From: Sphingopyxis sp. OPL5
Lineage (GTDB): Bacteria; Pseudomonadota; Alphaproteobacteria; Sphingomonadales; Sphingomonadaceae
Direction of reading: 5' to 3'
Length of the DNA: 64,000 bases
Assembly: GCF_003797775.2 (NCBI RefSeq)
Contig: NZ_CP060725.1
Coordinates: 992,001-1,056,000 of the forward strand
In this document: positions 7,196 through 16,305 of the stretch, one piece after another
Layout of the letters: each line of letters opens with the position of its first letter
Position numbering within the stretch: the first letter of the stretch is position 1
Notes under the pieces: model-generated
Told to the model about the DNA's origin: nothing
The model's input: only the letters and a program-made list of their open reading frames with translations
The model's database searches: none
Program-made: the position numbers and the translations under genes

Positions 7196-8679
7196 CCGAC
7201 AACACCGAACTCCCCGTGAAAGACCAGGCCGCGCACGATGCCGCGGCGAAGGTCGCCGATTATGAGCATGGCTGGTCCTCGACGATCGAGACCGACTTCG
7301 CGCCCAAGGGGCTGACCGAGGATACGGTCCGCTTCATTTCGGCGAAGAAGAACGAGCCCGAATGGATGCTCGACTGGCGATTGAAGGCGTTCCGCCACTG
7401 GTTGACGATGGAGACGCCCGACTGGGCGAAGCTCAACGTGCCGCCGATCGATTATCAGGACGCCTATTATTACGCGGCGCCCAAGGCGAAGCCCAAGCTC
7501 GGCAGCCTCGACGAGGTCGATCCCGAAATTCTCGAAGTCTATAAAAAGCTCGGCATCCCGATCGAGGAGCAGAAGGTGCTCGCTGGCGTCGAGGGCGCGC
7601 GCAAGGTCGCGGTCGACGCGGTGTTCGACAGCGTCAGCGTCGCGACGACCTTCCGCGAGGAATTGAAGCGCGCGGGCGTGATCTTCCTGTCGATTTCGGA
7701 GGCGATCCGCGAATATCCCGAGCTGGTGAAAAAGTGGCTCGGCAAGGTCGTGCCGATGCACGACAATTATTTCGCGACGCTCAATTGCGCGGTCTTTTCG
7801 GACGGCACCTTCGTGTACGTGCCCGAGGGCGTGCGCTGCCCGATGGAGCTTTCCACCTATTTCCGCATCAATGCCGAGAATACCGGGCAGTTCGAGCGGA
7901 CTTTGATCATCGCCGACAAGGGCGCCTATGTCAGCTACCTCGAAGGCTGCACCGCGCCGATGCGCGACGAGAACCAGCTCCACGCTGCGGTGGTCGAACT
8001 GGTGACGCTCGACGATGCCGAGATCAAATATTCGACGGTGCAGAACTGGTATCCCGGCAATGCCGAGGGGCTGGGCGGCATCTATAATTTCGTGACCAAG
8101 CGCGCGCTCTGCCAGGGCAAGCGCAGCAAGGTGTCATGGACGCAGGTCGAAACCGGCTCTGCGATCACCTGGAAATATCCGAGCTGCGTGCTCAATGGCG
8201 ACGACAGCGTCGGCGAATTTTATTCGGTCGCGGTCACCAACAATTACCAGCAAGCCGACACCGGCACCAAGATGATCCACAATGGCAAGCGCACGCGCTC
8301 GACCATCGTCAGCAAAGGGATCAGCGCGGGCAAGTCGAACAACACCTATCGCGGGATCGTCCGCGTCGCGCCGAATGCCGAGGGCGTGCGCAACTTCACC
8401 CAGTGCGACAGCCTGCTGCTGGGGTCGCTGAGCGGCGCGCATACCGTGCCGTATATCGAGGTCCGCAATCCCACGGCGACCGTCGAGCATGAAGCGACGA
8501 CGAGCAAGATCAGCGACGACCAGCTGTTCTACGCGATGCAGCGCGGGCTGGGGCAGGAAGAGGCGGTGGCGCTGATCGTCAACGGCTTTGCCAAGGAAGT
8601 GCTGCAGCAACTGCCGATGGAATTTGCCGTCGAGGCGCAGAAGTTGCTGGGGATCAGCCTTGAGGGGAGCGTGGGGTGA
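7192..8679 (+). CDS. sufB: Fe-S cluster assembly protein SufB
   Basis: 495-aa scaffold subunit of the SufBCD complex. The ATG at 7192 follows GGGGAGGA and overlaps the rrf2 stop. Typical SufB segments are present: [23 protein letters not shown] near the N terminus, [38 protein letters not shown], the [21 protein letters not shown] block and, near the C terminus, [25 protein letters not shown], where the conserved Glu/His region meets SufD. Length is normal. With sufC and sufD it forms the ATP-driven scaffold that receives sulfur from SufS. Confidence 0.97.
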   Translation: MTDNTELPVKDQAAHDAAAKVADYEHGWSSTIETDFAPKGLTEDTVRFISAKKNEPEWMLDWRLKAFRHWLTMETPDWAKLNVPPIDYQDAYYYAAPKAKPKLGSLDEVDPEILEVYKKLGIPIEEQKVLAGVEGARKVAVDAVFDSVSVATTFREELKRAGVIFLSISEAIREYPELVKKWLGKVVPMHDNYFATLNCAVFSDGTFVYVPEGVRCPMELSTYFRINAENTGQFERTLIIADKGAYVSYLEGCTAPMRDENQLHAAVVELVTLDDAEIKYSTVQNWYPGNAEGLGGIYNFVTKRALCQGKRSKVSWTQVETGSAITWKYPSCVLNGDDSVGEFYSVAVTNNYQQADTGTKMIHNGKRTRSTIVSKGISAGKSNNTYRGIVRVAPNAEGVRNFTQCDSLLLGSLSGAHTVPYIEVRNPTATVEHEATTSKISDDQLFYAMQRGLGQEEAVALIVNGFAKEVLQQLPMEFAVEAQKLLGISLEGSVG

Positions 8680-9113
8680 TGAGCTTAGCCATTTTGTTCG
8701 CGCTCCTCTCCACAGCGCAAGCCGACGCACAGCCGACGCGCACGGTGGAAACAACCGAAAAGATCGGTTCGATCAAGGTTCCCGACGAAATCGCGCCTGC
8801 GGTCGGCCCCTATATCACCTGCCGTATCATGGCGTCGGGGACGCCGCTGATCGTCGAGGGCAAGCCGGTGAACTATAATCTGCCCGGCCAGACCGACTGC
8901 GCCAAAGTTCGCGAAAATGCCGCGCGCGAGGCCGATAAATTGCTCACCCAGCAAGGGATGAGCGACAAGGCGAAGCGCCAGGCCTTTGTCGACAGGGTGC
9001 TGGCCGATGCCGACAGCTTCGCCGCTGCGCTTTCGACACCGCAATCCGTTGCCGTTGCGCCCGATTCCCCGCTGGCGCCCGATGCCGCGCCCGCCGCGAA
9101 AAGGAAACCATGA
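8679..9113 (+). CDS. Uncharacterised exported protein within the suf operon
   Basis: 144 aa, starting at the ATG overlapping the sufB stop (TGATG). The N terminus ([18 protein letters not shown]) looks like a signal peptide. The mature part has two cysteines (ITCRIMAS and QTDCAKVREN) and a Lys/Ala-rich helix, ending in an Ala/Pro tail. I do not recognise the family. Its position, coupled between sufB and sufC, suggests co-expression with Fe-S assembly although it is predicted to leave the cytoplasm. It may be a lineage-specific passenger rather than a SUF component. Confidence 0.65.
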   Translation: MSLAILFALLSTAQADAQPTRTVETTEKIGSIKVPDEIAPAVGPYITCRIMASGTPLIVEGKPVNYNLPGQTDCAKVRENAAREADKLLTQQGMSDKAKRQAFVDRVLADADSFAAALSTPQSVAVAPDSPLAPDAAPAAKRKP

Positions 9114-9299
9114 TGCTGCGCTGGCTGTTCGGAAAGCGCGCCGAAAGGCCGCGAGGCTCGAAACCCGAATTGGTGCCCAACCCGGGCAACCAGACCGGGG
9201 GATCGCACGAATTTGTTCGCGTCCCGCAAGACCAGTCCCTCTCCATCAACGGCAGTCCGGTTCAGCTGGAAACCAGTGAATTTAAGATCGACCCACATC

Positions 9300-9313
<14 letters not shown>
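9110..9313 (+). CDS. Small uncharacterised protein overlapping sufC
   Basis: 67-aa ORF (MMLRWLFGKRAERPRG...) whose ATG overlaps the preceding stop as ATGA and whose end overlaps sufC by 14 bp. The N terminus is short, hydrophobic and basic; the rest is polar, with no cysteines and no recognisable motif. The tight overlap on both sides favours real translation, but the product could also just couple ribosomes from the previous gene into sufC. Confidence 0.5.
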
Positions 9314-10042
<729 letters not shown>

Positions 10043-10043
<1 letters not shown>

Positions 10044-10423
10044 TGGCGATGCTCGCCCTGATGACCATGACGCCCGCCGCGGCGCGGCCTTCCGCGCCCG
10101 CGATCGAGGAAGAGATCGTCGTGATCGCGAGCAAGCTCAAGGACTGGCGCGCCTCGTTGGTCGAGTCTCGTGGCGATGTCCGTTGTTTCACGCAGCGGTC
10201 GACCGGCGACGCCGCGATCGACCGCATCGGGTGCCAGTCCATGATGCAATGCCATGCGCGGTACAAGGACCGGTTCGCCGGTTTCAAGGACCATCGCGTC
10301 CCGTCGAACAAGCGTAAGGCGATGTACAAGAGCTTCATGAAGGACGAGTTTTCGCCCTGCGTTTTCGAAAGGCGCGAAGCGATGATCACCGATCTCGCCG
10401 ACGTGAGGGCGGCGGCACGATGA
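10043..10423 (+). CDS. Uncharacterised Cys-containing exported protein in the suf operon
   Basis: 126 aa, with its ATG overlapping the sufC stop (TGATG) and its own stop overlapping the sufD start (ATGA). A short hydrophobic leader (MAMLALMTMTPAAARPSA) is followed by EEEIVVIASKLKDWRASL and four cysteines (VRCFTQRS, IGCQSMMQCH, SPCVF) separated by basic, helix-prone sequence. I recall similar small exported proteins with an IVV-x-KL-xxW start and paired cysteines in other sphingomonads, but no function is known to me. The cysteines could form disulfides in the periplasm or bind metal. Confidence 0.65.
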
Positions 10424-11151
10424 GCGCGCGTCCCCTCCCCTCGCGGCGCGACGAAGCGTGGCGTTATAGCGACATCGACGCGGTTGCCGCAGCGTGGCCG
10501 TTGCCCGCCCCCGAGAGCATCATCGTACCCGCCGGCGGCTCGTTGCGCCGCGCGGTCGTGCAGGATGCGGGTGACATCCGGCAGATCGAACTGGTGCTCG
10601 GCAAGGGCGCTGCCGCGTCGCTGCATGTCCTCAATATCGGCGGCGCTTATGGCCGCATCGAACTCGCGGTGACGCTGCACGAAGGCGCCGACTTCCATCT
10701 CGGCGCGGCGCAGATCGGCGGCGGGGAGCAGAATCTGGAGATCGTCACCACCGTGACCCATGCGGAACCCGGCGCGACGTCGCGGCAGGTTGTGCGGTCG
10801 GTGCTCGGCGGCACCGCGACCGGCACCTATCTCGGCAAGGTCGCGGTCGCGCGCGATGCGCAGCAGACCGACAGCGCGCAGGATGTGAAGGCGATGCTGC
10901 TCGACCGTAGCGCGACCGCCAATGCCAAGCCCGAACTCGAAATCTTCGCCGACGATGTGAAATGTGCGCATGGCTGCGCGATCGGCGAACTCGACGCGAT
11001 GGCGCTTTATTATCTGCAGTCGCGTGGGCTGCCGCCGGGCGAGGCGAAGAAGCTGATGCTGCAGGCGTTCGTTGCCGGCGTGTTCGATGGCGCCGAGGAT
11101 GCGGCGCGGTTGCAGGACCTGGCGTTGGCAAAGCTGGGGGAATTGGTGTGA
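10420..11151 (+). CDS. sufD: Fe-S cluster assembly protein SufD
   Basis: 243-aa SufB partner. It begins with SRRDEAWRYSDIDAVA, the usual 'RDEAWRYT' SufD opening, and its C-terminal half carries LGKVAVARDAQQTDSAQDVKAMLLD, AKPELEIFADDVKCAHGCAIGELD and LQSRGLPPGEAKKLMLQAFV, the SufB/SufD beta-helix landmarks including the conserved CxHG segment. It is shorter than the 400-plus residues of the enterobacterial protein, as is common in alphaproteobacteria. The stop overlaps the GTG start of sufS (GTGA). Confidence 0.95.
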   Translation: MSARPLPSRRDEAWRYSDIDAVAAAWPLPAPESIIVPAGGSLRRAVVQDAGDIRQIELVLGKGAAASLHVLNIGGAYGRIELAVTLHEGADFHLGAAQIGGGEQNLEIVTTVTHAEPGATSRQVVRSVLGGTATGTYLGKVAVARDAQQTDSAQDVKAMLLDRSATANAKPELEIFADDVKCAHGCAIGELDAMALYYLQSRGLPPGEAKKLMLQAFVAGVFDGAEDAARLQDLALAKLGELV

Positions 11152-12356
11152 GCGTCGCGACGGCCACCAACATGCCCTCCCCTAACCCCTCCCGCTTGCG
11201 GGAGGGGGATTTTAGGGCCGACTTCCCCGGCCTCGCGGGCAACTGGCACTATCTCGACACCGCCGCGACCGCGCAAAAGCCGCAGGCGGTGATCGACGCG
11301 ACAGTGAACGCGATGGGCCGCGACTATGCGACCGTCCACCGCGGCGTCTATGCGCGCTCGGCCGACATGACGCTCGCCTATGAGGCGGCGCGGCGGCGGA
11401 TTGCGGCGTTTATCGGCGCGCGCGAGAATGAGATCGCTTTTGTGCGCGGCGCGACCGAGGCGATCAACCTTGTCGCTTATTCGCATCCGAAAAAGGGCCG
11501 CGTGCTGCTCTCCACGCTGGAACATCACAGCAATATCGTGCCCTGGCAGCTTGCGGGCTGGCAGGTCGATGTCTGCCCGCTGACCGCGGACGGACGCATC
11601 GATTTGGACGCCGCCGAGACGCTGCTGACCAGCGAACATACTATGGTCGCCTTCGCGCATGTGTCGAACGTGCTCGGCAGCCCGCTCGACGTCGCGCGCG
11701 CCGCCGAGCTGGCGCACCGTGTCGGCGCCGAATTGCTGGTCGACGGTTGCCAGGCGGTACCGCGGCTGCCCGTCGATGTCGCGGCGCTCGGTTGCGACTA
11801 TTATGTCTTCTCGGGGCACAAGCTTTACGGTCCCACCGGCATCGGGGTGCTGTGGAGCGACAAGCTCGATACGCTGCCGCCCTGGCAGGGCGGCGGATCG
11901 ATGATCGACCGCGTGACCTTTGCCAAAACGACCTATGCCCCGGCGCCGACCCGCTTCGAGGCGGGGACGCCGGCGATCATCGAGGCGCTTGGGCTTGCCG
12001 CTGCGGTCGAATATGTCGAAGCGATCGGCGTCGAGTCGATCCACGCGCATGAGGTCGCGCTCGTCGGAAACCTGCGCGAACAGCTCGCGCGGCGGAACAG
12101 CATCACGCTGTTCGGACCCGAAAACAGCGCCGGAATCGTCAGTTTTGCGATGGCGGGGGTTCATCCGCACGACATCGGCACTATCTTGGACGAGAGCGGG
12201 GTCGCGATCCGCGCCGGGCACCATTGCGCACAGCCGCTGATGGAGCATCTGGGCGTGCCGGCGACCGCGCGCGCGAGTTTTGGCGTTTACAGCAATGACG
12301 ATGACGTGGCGGCGCTGATCGAGGGTCTGTCGCGCGTCGAGAGGATTTTCGGATGA
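11148..12356 (+). CDS. sufS: Cysteine desulfurase SufS (group II)
   Basis: 402-aa PLP enzyme that mobilises sulfur from cysteine. I choose the GTG at 11148 because it overlaps the sufD stop; an ATG at 11172 is the alternative. PLP-binding Lys is near residue 225 in FSGHKLYGPTGIGVLW, and the persulfide-forming Cys near 360 in RAGHHCAQP; THGVYARS-like VHRGVYARSADMTLAYE is also present. Oddity: the first residues (MPSPNPSRLREGDF) are read from a GC-rich hairpin repeat at 11186-11207. No sufE or sufU partner is in the window, so its sulfur acceptor must be encoded elsewhere or be SufB directly. Confidence 0.95.
   Translation: MSVATATNMPSPNPSRLREGDFRADFPGLAGNWHYLDTAATAQKPQAVIDATVNAMGRDYATVHRGVYARSADMTLAYEAARRRIAAFIGARENEIAFVRGATEAINLVAYSHPKKGRVLLSTLEHHSNIVPWQLAGWQVDVCPLTADGRIDLDAAETLLTSEHTMVAFAHVSNVLGSPLDVARAAELAHRVGAELLVDGCQAVPRLPVDVAALGCDYYVFSGHKLYGPTGIGVLWSDKLDTLPPWQGGGSMIDRVTFAKTTYAPAPTRFEAGTPAIIEALGLAAAVEYVEAIGVESIHAHEVALVGNLREQLARRNSITLFGPENSAGIVSFAMAGVHPHDIGTILDESGVAIRAGHHCAQPLMEHLGVPATARASFGVYSNDDDVAALIEGLSRVERIFG
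11186..11207. repeat. GC-rich hairpin repeat (family B) inside the sufS 5' end
   Basis: A perfect hairpin, CCCCTCCCGC-TT-GCGGGAGGGG, identical in its arms to the two at 7085-7180, preceded by CCCTCCCCTAA. It is translated in frame as part of the SufS N terminus (NPSRLREG). Its place at the sufD/sufS junction mirrors the copy at the rrf2/sufB junction. Confidence 0.85.
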
Positions 12357-12823
12357 GCGAGGATCGGATGATCAAGGTTGAGGAAGTGACGAGCGTCGAG
12401 GCGCCGCCCAAAGCGCGCGTCGAGGATATCGAGACCGCGCCCGAGAAGCTGGAGCGCAAGCGCGACTATCTGGAGGGCTTCCTCGCGGCCAAGCCTGCCG
12501 AGGTCGCCCCCGGCGCGGTTGGCGGCGACCTGTACGAGGCCGTCGTCAATGCATTGAAGGACATTTTCGACCCCGAAATCCCGGTGAACATCTACGACCT
12601 CGGGCTGATCTACAATGTCGAGATCGATGAGGGGCATGTCGTCGTCACGATGACGCTGACCACCCCGCACTGCCCGGTCGCCGAATCGATGCCCGCCGAG
12701 GTCGAACTGCGCGTCGGCGCGGTGCCGGGGGTCGGCGATGCCGAGGTCAACCTCGTCTGGGATCCGCCGTGGTCGCCCGACAATATGAGCGACGAAGCTC
12801 GCCTCGAACTGGGAATGCTGTGA
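12353..12823 (+). CDS. sufT: SUF system Fe-S assembly protein, MIP18/DUF59 family
   Basis: 156 aa. The MIP18 (DUF59) domain occupies about 58-150: LYEAVVNALKDIFDPEIPVNIYDLGLIYNVEID, then VVVTMTLTTPHCPVAESMP with the conserved Cys near 107, ending VNLVWDPPWSPDNMSDEARLELGML. The first 55 residues are a charged extension. SufT-type proteins help cluster maturation or transfer, particularly under high Fe-S demand. It overlaps sufS by ATGA and sufA by TGATG. Confidence 0.93.
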   Translation: MSEDRMIKVEEVTSVEAPPKARVEDIETAPEKLERKRDYLEGFLAAKPAEVAPGAVGGDLYEAVVNALKDIFDPEIPVNIYDLGLIYNVEIDEGHVVVTMTLTTPHCPVAESMPAEVELRVGAVPGVGDAEVNLVWDPPWSPDNMSDEARLELGML

Positions 12824-13179
12824 TGACCGAAGTGAAAACTCGTGCACGCCCTGCCGCCGTAGCCCTCACCGTCGGCGCGGAAGACCGCATCGCGACGTTG
12901 ATGGCATCGGCGCCCGAAGGCGCGATCGGCGTCCGCCTGTCGACCCCGCGCCGCGGCTGTTCGGGGCTCGCTTACTCGGTCGACTATGTAACCGAAGAAG
13001 TGAAGTTCGACGAAAAGATCGAGACCCCCGGCGGCGTCTTCTACATCGACGGCGCATCGGTGCTCTACCTCATCGGCAGCACGATGGACTGGGTCGAGGA
13101 TGATTTCGCTGCGGGCTTCGTGTTCGAGAATCCGAACGCCAAGGGCGCGTGCGGCTGCGGCGAGAGCTTCACCGTCTAA
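12823..13179 (+). CDS. sufA: A-type Fe-S carrier SufA/IscA
   Basis: 118-aa HesB/IscA-family protein that carries clusters to target apoproteins. The three cluster ligands are Cys46 in RRGCSGLAY and Cys110/Cys112 in GACGCGESF. LTVGAEDRIATLM and the central FYIDGASVLYLIGSTMDWVED are typical. It is the last gene of the suf operon and is followed by a hairpin at 13181. Confidence 0.96.
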   Translation: MTEVKTRARPAAVALTVGAEDRIATLMASAPEGAIGVRLSTPRRGCSGLAYSVDYVTEEVKFDEKIETPGGVFYIDGASVLYLIGSTMDWVEDDFAAGFVFENPNAKGACGCGESFTV

Positions 13180-13180
13180 C

Positions 13181-13200
13181 CCGGCGCATTTTTGCACCGG
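13181..13200 (+). terminator. Hairpin at the end of the suf operon
   Basis: CCGGCGCA-TTTT-TGCACCGG, an 8-bp stem with one wobble position and a four-base loop, begins 1 bp after the sufA stop codon. There is no T-tract after it, so it may act as a weak terminator or as a 3' stabilising hairpin. Confidence 0.4.
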
Positions 13201-13238
13201 ACATGCTAAGTTTCCCCGTCAAATGAGGGGGGAGCGTC

Positions 13239-13964
13239 ATGGTTCGTGCCTTCTATCTGGCCTATGCGGCCCTTTGCTACGCGATATTCGTCGCGACATT
13301 CCTGTACCTTATCGCCTTCGTCGGCAACCTGCCGGTCGTCCCGGTCACGATCGACGTGGCGCGCGCCGCGCCATCGGGGCTGGCAGTCGCGATCGACATC
13401 GCGCTGATCGCGCTGTTCGGCATCCAGCATAGCGTCATGGCGCGGCGGGGGTTCAAGGCGCGCTGGACGCGCGTCATGCCCGCACCGATCGAACGCAGCA
13501 CCTATGTCCTGCTCGCCAGCCTGGTGCTGATCCTGCTCTTCGGCTGCTGGTATGCGCTGCCCGCGACGGTGTGGGCGGTCGAGAACGGAATCGGCGCCGG
13601 CATCCTGTGGGCGCTGTTCGCGAGCGGCTGGGCGATCGTGCTGCTGAGCACTTTCCTGCTCAACCATTTCGAGCTGTTCGGATTGCAACAGGCGTGGTTC
13701 GCGCTGCGCGAGCGGGCGGCCGCCGCGCCGCAGTTGCGCCAGCCCTTGTTCTACAAGATCGTCCGCCATCCGCTCTACGCCGGCTTCTTCATCGCCTTCT
13801 GGGCGACGCCGCGGATGAGCGTCGGCCACCTGCTCTTCGCGGTCGGCATGTCGGCCTATATGCTGATCGCCATCCGGTTCGAGGAACGCGACTTGGTCGC
13901 GACCTTCGGCGGGGACTATGTAGCCTATCGGGAAAAGGTCGGGATGCTGGTGCCGCGACTCTAG
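13239..13964 (+). CDS. MddA-like membrane S-methyltransferase (NnrU/ICMT family)
   Basis: 241-aa polytopic protein with about five membrane segments. The pattern FGIQHSVMARRGFKARWTRVMP...ERSTYVLLASL, then NHFELFGLQQAW, then YKIVRHPLYAGFFIAFWATPRMSVGHLL and FEERDLVATFGGDYVAYREKV is that of the isoprenylcysteine methyltransferase/NnrU fold. The first two blocks resemble methanethiol S-methyltransferase MddA, which makes dimethyl sulfide from methanethiol and SAM. The assignment to MddA rather than a generic NnrU-like protein is by pattern memory only. A strong GGGGGGAG ribosome-binding site precedes the ATG. Confidence 0.72.
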   Translation: MVRAFYLAYAALCYAIFVATFLYLIAFVGNLPVVPVTIDVARAAPSGLAVAIDIALIALFGIQHSVMARRGFKARWTRVMPAPIERSTYVLLASLVLILLFGCWYALPATVWAVENGIGAGILWALFASGWAIVLLSTFLLNHFELFGLQQAWFALRERAAAAPQLRQPLFYKIVRHPLYAGFFIAFWATPRMSVGHLLFAVGMSAYMLIAIRFEERDLVATFGGDYVAYREKVGMLVPRL

Positions 13965-14677
13965 TGGCACACCGTCCAGCCGGCAGTCCGCTTCGCCATG
14001 TCTAGGTGAAAATGGTCGGCGTGGGCGCTGTTATAGTCGGGCGACAGCACGGTGCTGAACAGGCCGCACGACCCGTCGCGCACAGCGTGCAGGAATTCGC
14101 TGCGTGCATCGCCGTCGTTCCAGTCGCCCACCAGCGTGATGCGCGTCCCGTCGGCAAGAACAAAGGCCGATATGTCGATCGCATTGGCGGTCGAATGCTG
14201 GCTCTGCGCCTGTTTCCCCGCGATCTTGCGGCAGTTGTAGCTGCCCAGATTTTCGAGTTCGGCCACCGCCTGTCCGAAATGCTTTTGCGCCAGCGGCTGG
14301 ACGACGTCGCGGTTCCACAGCGCCATCGCCGCAGTCACCGCGCAGCCGGGTGCGACATTTGCGGGGCGCATCGTCGGCACGAGCCGATTGCCGGTCAGCA
14401 CCATGCGCTGGCTGGCGCGGCAGACGCCCTGCCCCACCACCGGCCGGTGCTCATACCCCGCCTTCGCCCGATCGAAAGCGGCGAAACAGGCGCTATCGTC
14501 GCCGGCCAGCCCCACCAGCTTGCGATGGGTCGCCCAGCCTTGCGGTTGCCCGAGTTCGAAGCGTGCGGTGGGGTCATGCTGCGGATGATCGCGCAGCCAC
14601 TGCATCGCGTAGATCGCAGCGATGGCGAGCAGCAGGGCGACGGCGAACCTGATCAGATAAGGACGAAAACTCTTCAC
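13961..14677 (-). CDS. Extensin-like C-terminal domain protein
   Basis: 238 aa from the GTG at 14677. An N-terminal membrane anchor (YLIRFAVALLLAIAAIYAMQWL) is followed by an extensin-like domain: LVPTMRPANVAPGCAVTAAMALW, then QHSTANAIDISAFVLADGTRITLVGDW and HADHFHLDMA near the end. The HSTANAIDIS and DHFHLD motifs resemble the metal site of D-Ala-D-Ala/LAS-type peptidases, so a cell-wall role is plausible. An ATG at 14764 in frame would overlap the divergent halogenase start, so I prefer the GTG. The 3' end overlaps the preceding gene by 4 bp, convergently. Confidence 0.82.
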   Translation of the reverse strand: MKSFRPYLIRFAVALLLAIAAIYAMQWLRDHPQHDPTARFELGQPQGWATHRKLVGLAGDDSACFAAFDRAKAGYEHRPVVGQGVCRASQRMVLTGNRLVPTMRPANVAPGCAVTAAMALWNRDVVQPLAQKHFGQAVAELENLGSYNCRKIAGKQAQSQHSTANAIDISAFVLADGTRITLVGDWNDGDARSEFLHAVRDGSCGLFSTVLSPDYNSAHADHFHLDMAKRTAGWTVCH

Positions 14678-14762
14678 CCTTGTCCAATGCCCGCGCGGCA
14701 CCGCCCGTTCCAGCGCCAAATTACCGCTTGTTGAAAGTCGCGGGGCGCGTGATAGCGTTCCC

Positions 14763-16301
14763 ATGGCGAAGCGCTCGATCCTGATCGTCGGCGGCGGCAC
14801 CGCGGGCTGGCTGACCGCCGCCTATCTCGCGCGGTTTTTCGACCTCGCGCGCAACCCGCGGCTGTCGATCACGCTGCTCGCGTCGGACGAGATCGGCAGC
14901 ATCGGGGTCGGCGAAGGCGCTTTTCCGACGATCCGCAACACGCTGCAATATATCGGCATCGACGAAAGCGAGTTCGTGCGCCGGGCATCGGCGACGTTCA
15001 AGCAGGGCATTCGTTTCGACGACTGGGTCCGCACGCCGCGGGATGGCCTGTCGAGCCATTTCCTCCACCCATTCGAGGCGCCCTATCATGGCGACGGGCA
15101 CAGCCTGGTTTCCTATTGGCTGCTCCAGGACGAGGCGACACGGCGGCCGTTCGCCGAGGCGATGACGATCCAGAACCGCGTCGCCGAGGCGCAGCGTGCG
15201 CCCAAGCGGCCGGGCGAGGAAGCGTTCGGCGGGCCGCTGAACTATGCCTATCATTTCGACGCGACGCGGCTGGCCGAGGTGCTGTCGAACCAGGCGCGGA
15301 CGCTGGGCGTCGACCACCTGCCGGGCACGCTGACCGCTGTCGCGCTGCACGCTGAAAGCGGCGCGATCGACCATGTCGTGACCGCCGAGCATGGGGTGCT
15401 AACCGCCGATCTTTACATCGACTGTTCGGGTTTCCGCGCCGAACTGATCGACGCGCTGGGCGCGCCGTTCCGCAGCGTGAAGCACCAGCTGTTCACCGAC
15501 CGCGCGCTGGCGTGCAAGATTCCCTATGACGCCCCCGACACGCCGCTCGAAAGCTATACGATCGCCGCGGCGCATGAGGGCGGCTGGACGTGGGACATCG
15601 GCCTCGCTGGCGCGCGCGGGGTCGGCTGCGTCTATTCGAGCGACCATCTGAGCGACGATCGCGCCGCCGACATCCTGTCGGGCTATACCGGCGGGCGCAG
15701 TCAGGACGTCGGGGTGCGCAGCATTCCGTTCGCGGCGGGGTATCGCCCGACGCCGTGGGTGAAAAATTGCGTCGCGGTCGGGTTGTCGGGCGGCTTCCTC
15801 GAGCCGCTCGAATCGACGGGGCTGGTGACGATCGAGACCGCGGCGGCGATGATCGCCGAGATGTTTCCGCTCGGCGGTCCGGTCGCGGCGCCAGCGCGGC
15901 GCTTCAACGAATTGATGACCGCGCGCTACGAGAATATCGTCAACTTCCTGAAGCTCCATTATTGCCTCAGCCGCCGCGACGAACCCTTCTGGCGCGACAA
16001 TGCCGACCCGGCGTCGATCCCCGACCGATTGAAAGAATTGCTCGACGAGTGGCGCTATCGTCCGCCGGGCCGTTTCGATTTCATCCTCGACCTCGAAAGC
16101 TTCGCCTTCTTCAACTACCAATATATTCTCTATGGCATGGAATATCGCACCGACCTGACCCCGGTGCGCGAGGAATTCCCCGATGTCGCCGAGGCCGAGC
16201 GCATCTTTGCCCGCATCCGCAGCTTCGGCGCCCAGGCAGCGCACGAGCTGCCGTCGCACCGCGCGCTGGTCGACCAGATCAACGCCGCGTCCTACGCCTG
16301 A
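14763..16301 (+). CDS. Tryptophan-halogenase-family flavin protein
   Basis: 512 aa. The N-terminal nucleotide-binding motif VGGGTAGW is at about 9-16, and ATFKQGIRFDDW places a Lys at residue 80, matching the catalytic Lys of flavin-dependent tryptophan halogenases. The second hallmark, WxWxIP, appears near 275 as WTWDIGL, with Gly in place of the Pro. GGFLEPLESTGL near 340, typical of the family, is intact. These enzymes use FADH2 and a hypohalous-acid-carrying Lys to halogenate aromatic substrates. Many sphingomonad members have no known substrate. No flavin reductase gene is adjacent. It ends 5 bp from the convergent porin gene. Confidence 0.85.
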   Translation: MAKRSILIVGGGTAGWLTAAYLARFFDLARNPRLSITLLASDEIGSIGVGEGAFPTIRNTLQYIGIDESEFVRRASATFKQGIRFDDWVRTPRDGLSSHFLHPFEAPYHGDGHSLVSYWLLQDEATRRPFAEAMTIQNRVAEAQRAPKRPGEEAFGGPLNYAYHFDATRLAEVLSNQARTLGVDHLPGTLTAVALHAESGAIDHVVTAEHGVLTADLYIDCSGFRAELIDALGAPFRSVKHQLFTDRALACKIPYDAPDTPLESYTIAAAHEGGWTWDIGLAGARGVGCVYSSDHLSDDRAADILSGYTGGRSQDVGVRSIPFAAGYRPTPWVKNCVAVGLSGGFLEPLESTGLVTIETAAAMIAEMFPLGGPVAAPARRFNELMTARYENIVNFLKLHYCLSRRDEPFWRDNADPASIPDRLKELLDEWRYRPPGRFDFILDLESFAFFNYQYILYGMEYRTDLTPVREEFPDVAEAERIFARIRSFGAQAAHELPSHRALVDQINAASYA

Positions 16302-16305
16302 CCGC

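Noticed and set aside
10962..11147. Upstream extension of SufS within sufD
   Set aside because: The sequence there is the shifted frame of sufD; the GTG at 11148 overlapping the sufD stop is sufficient.
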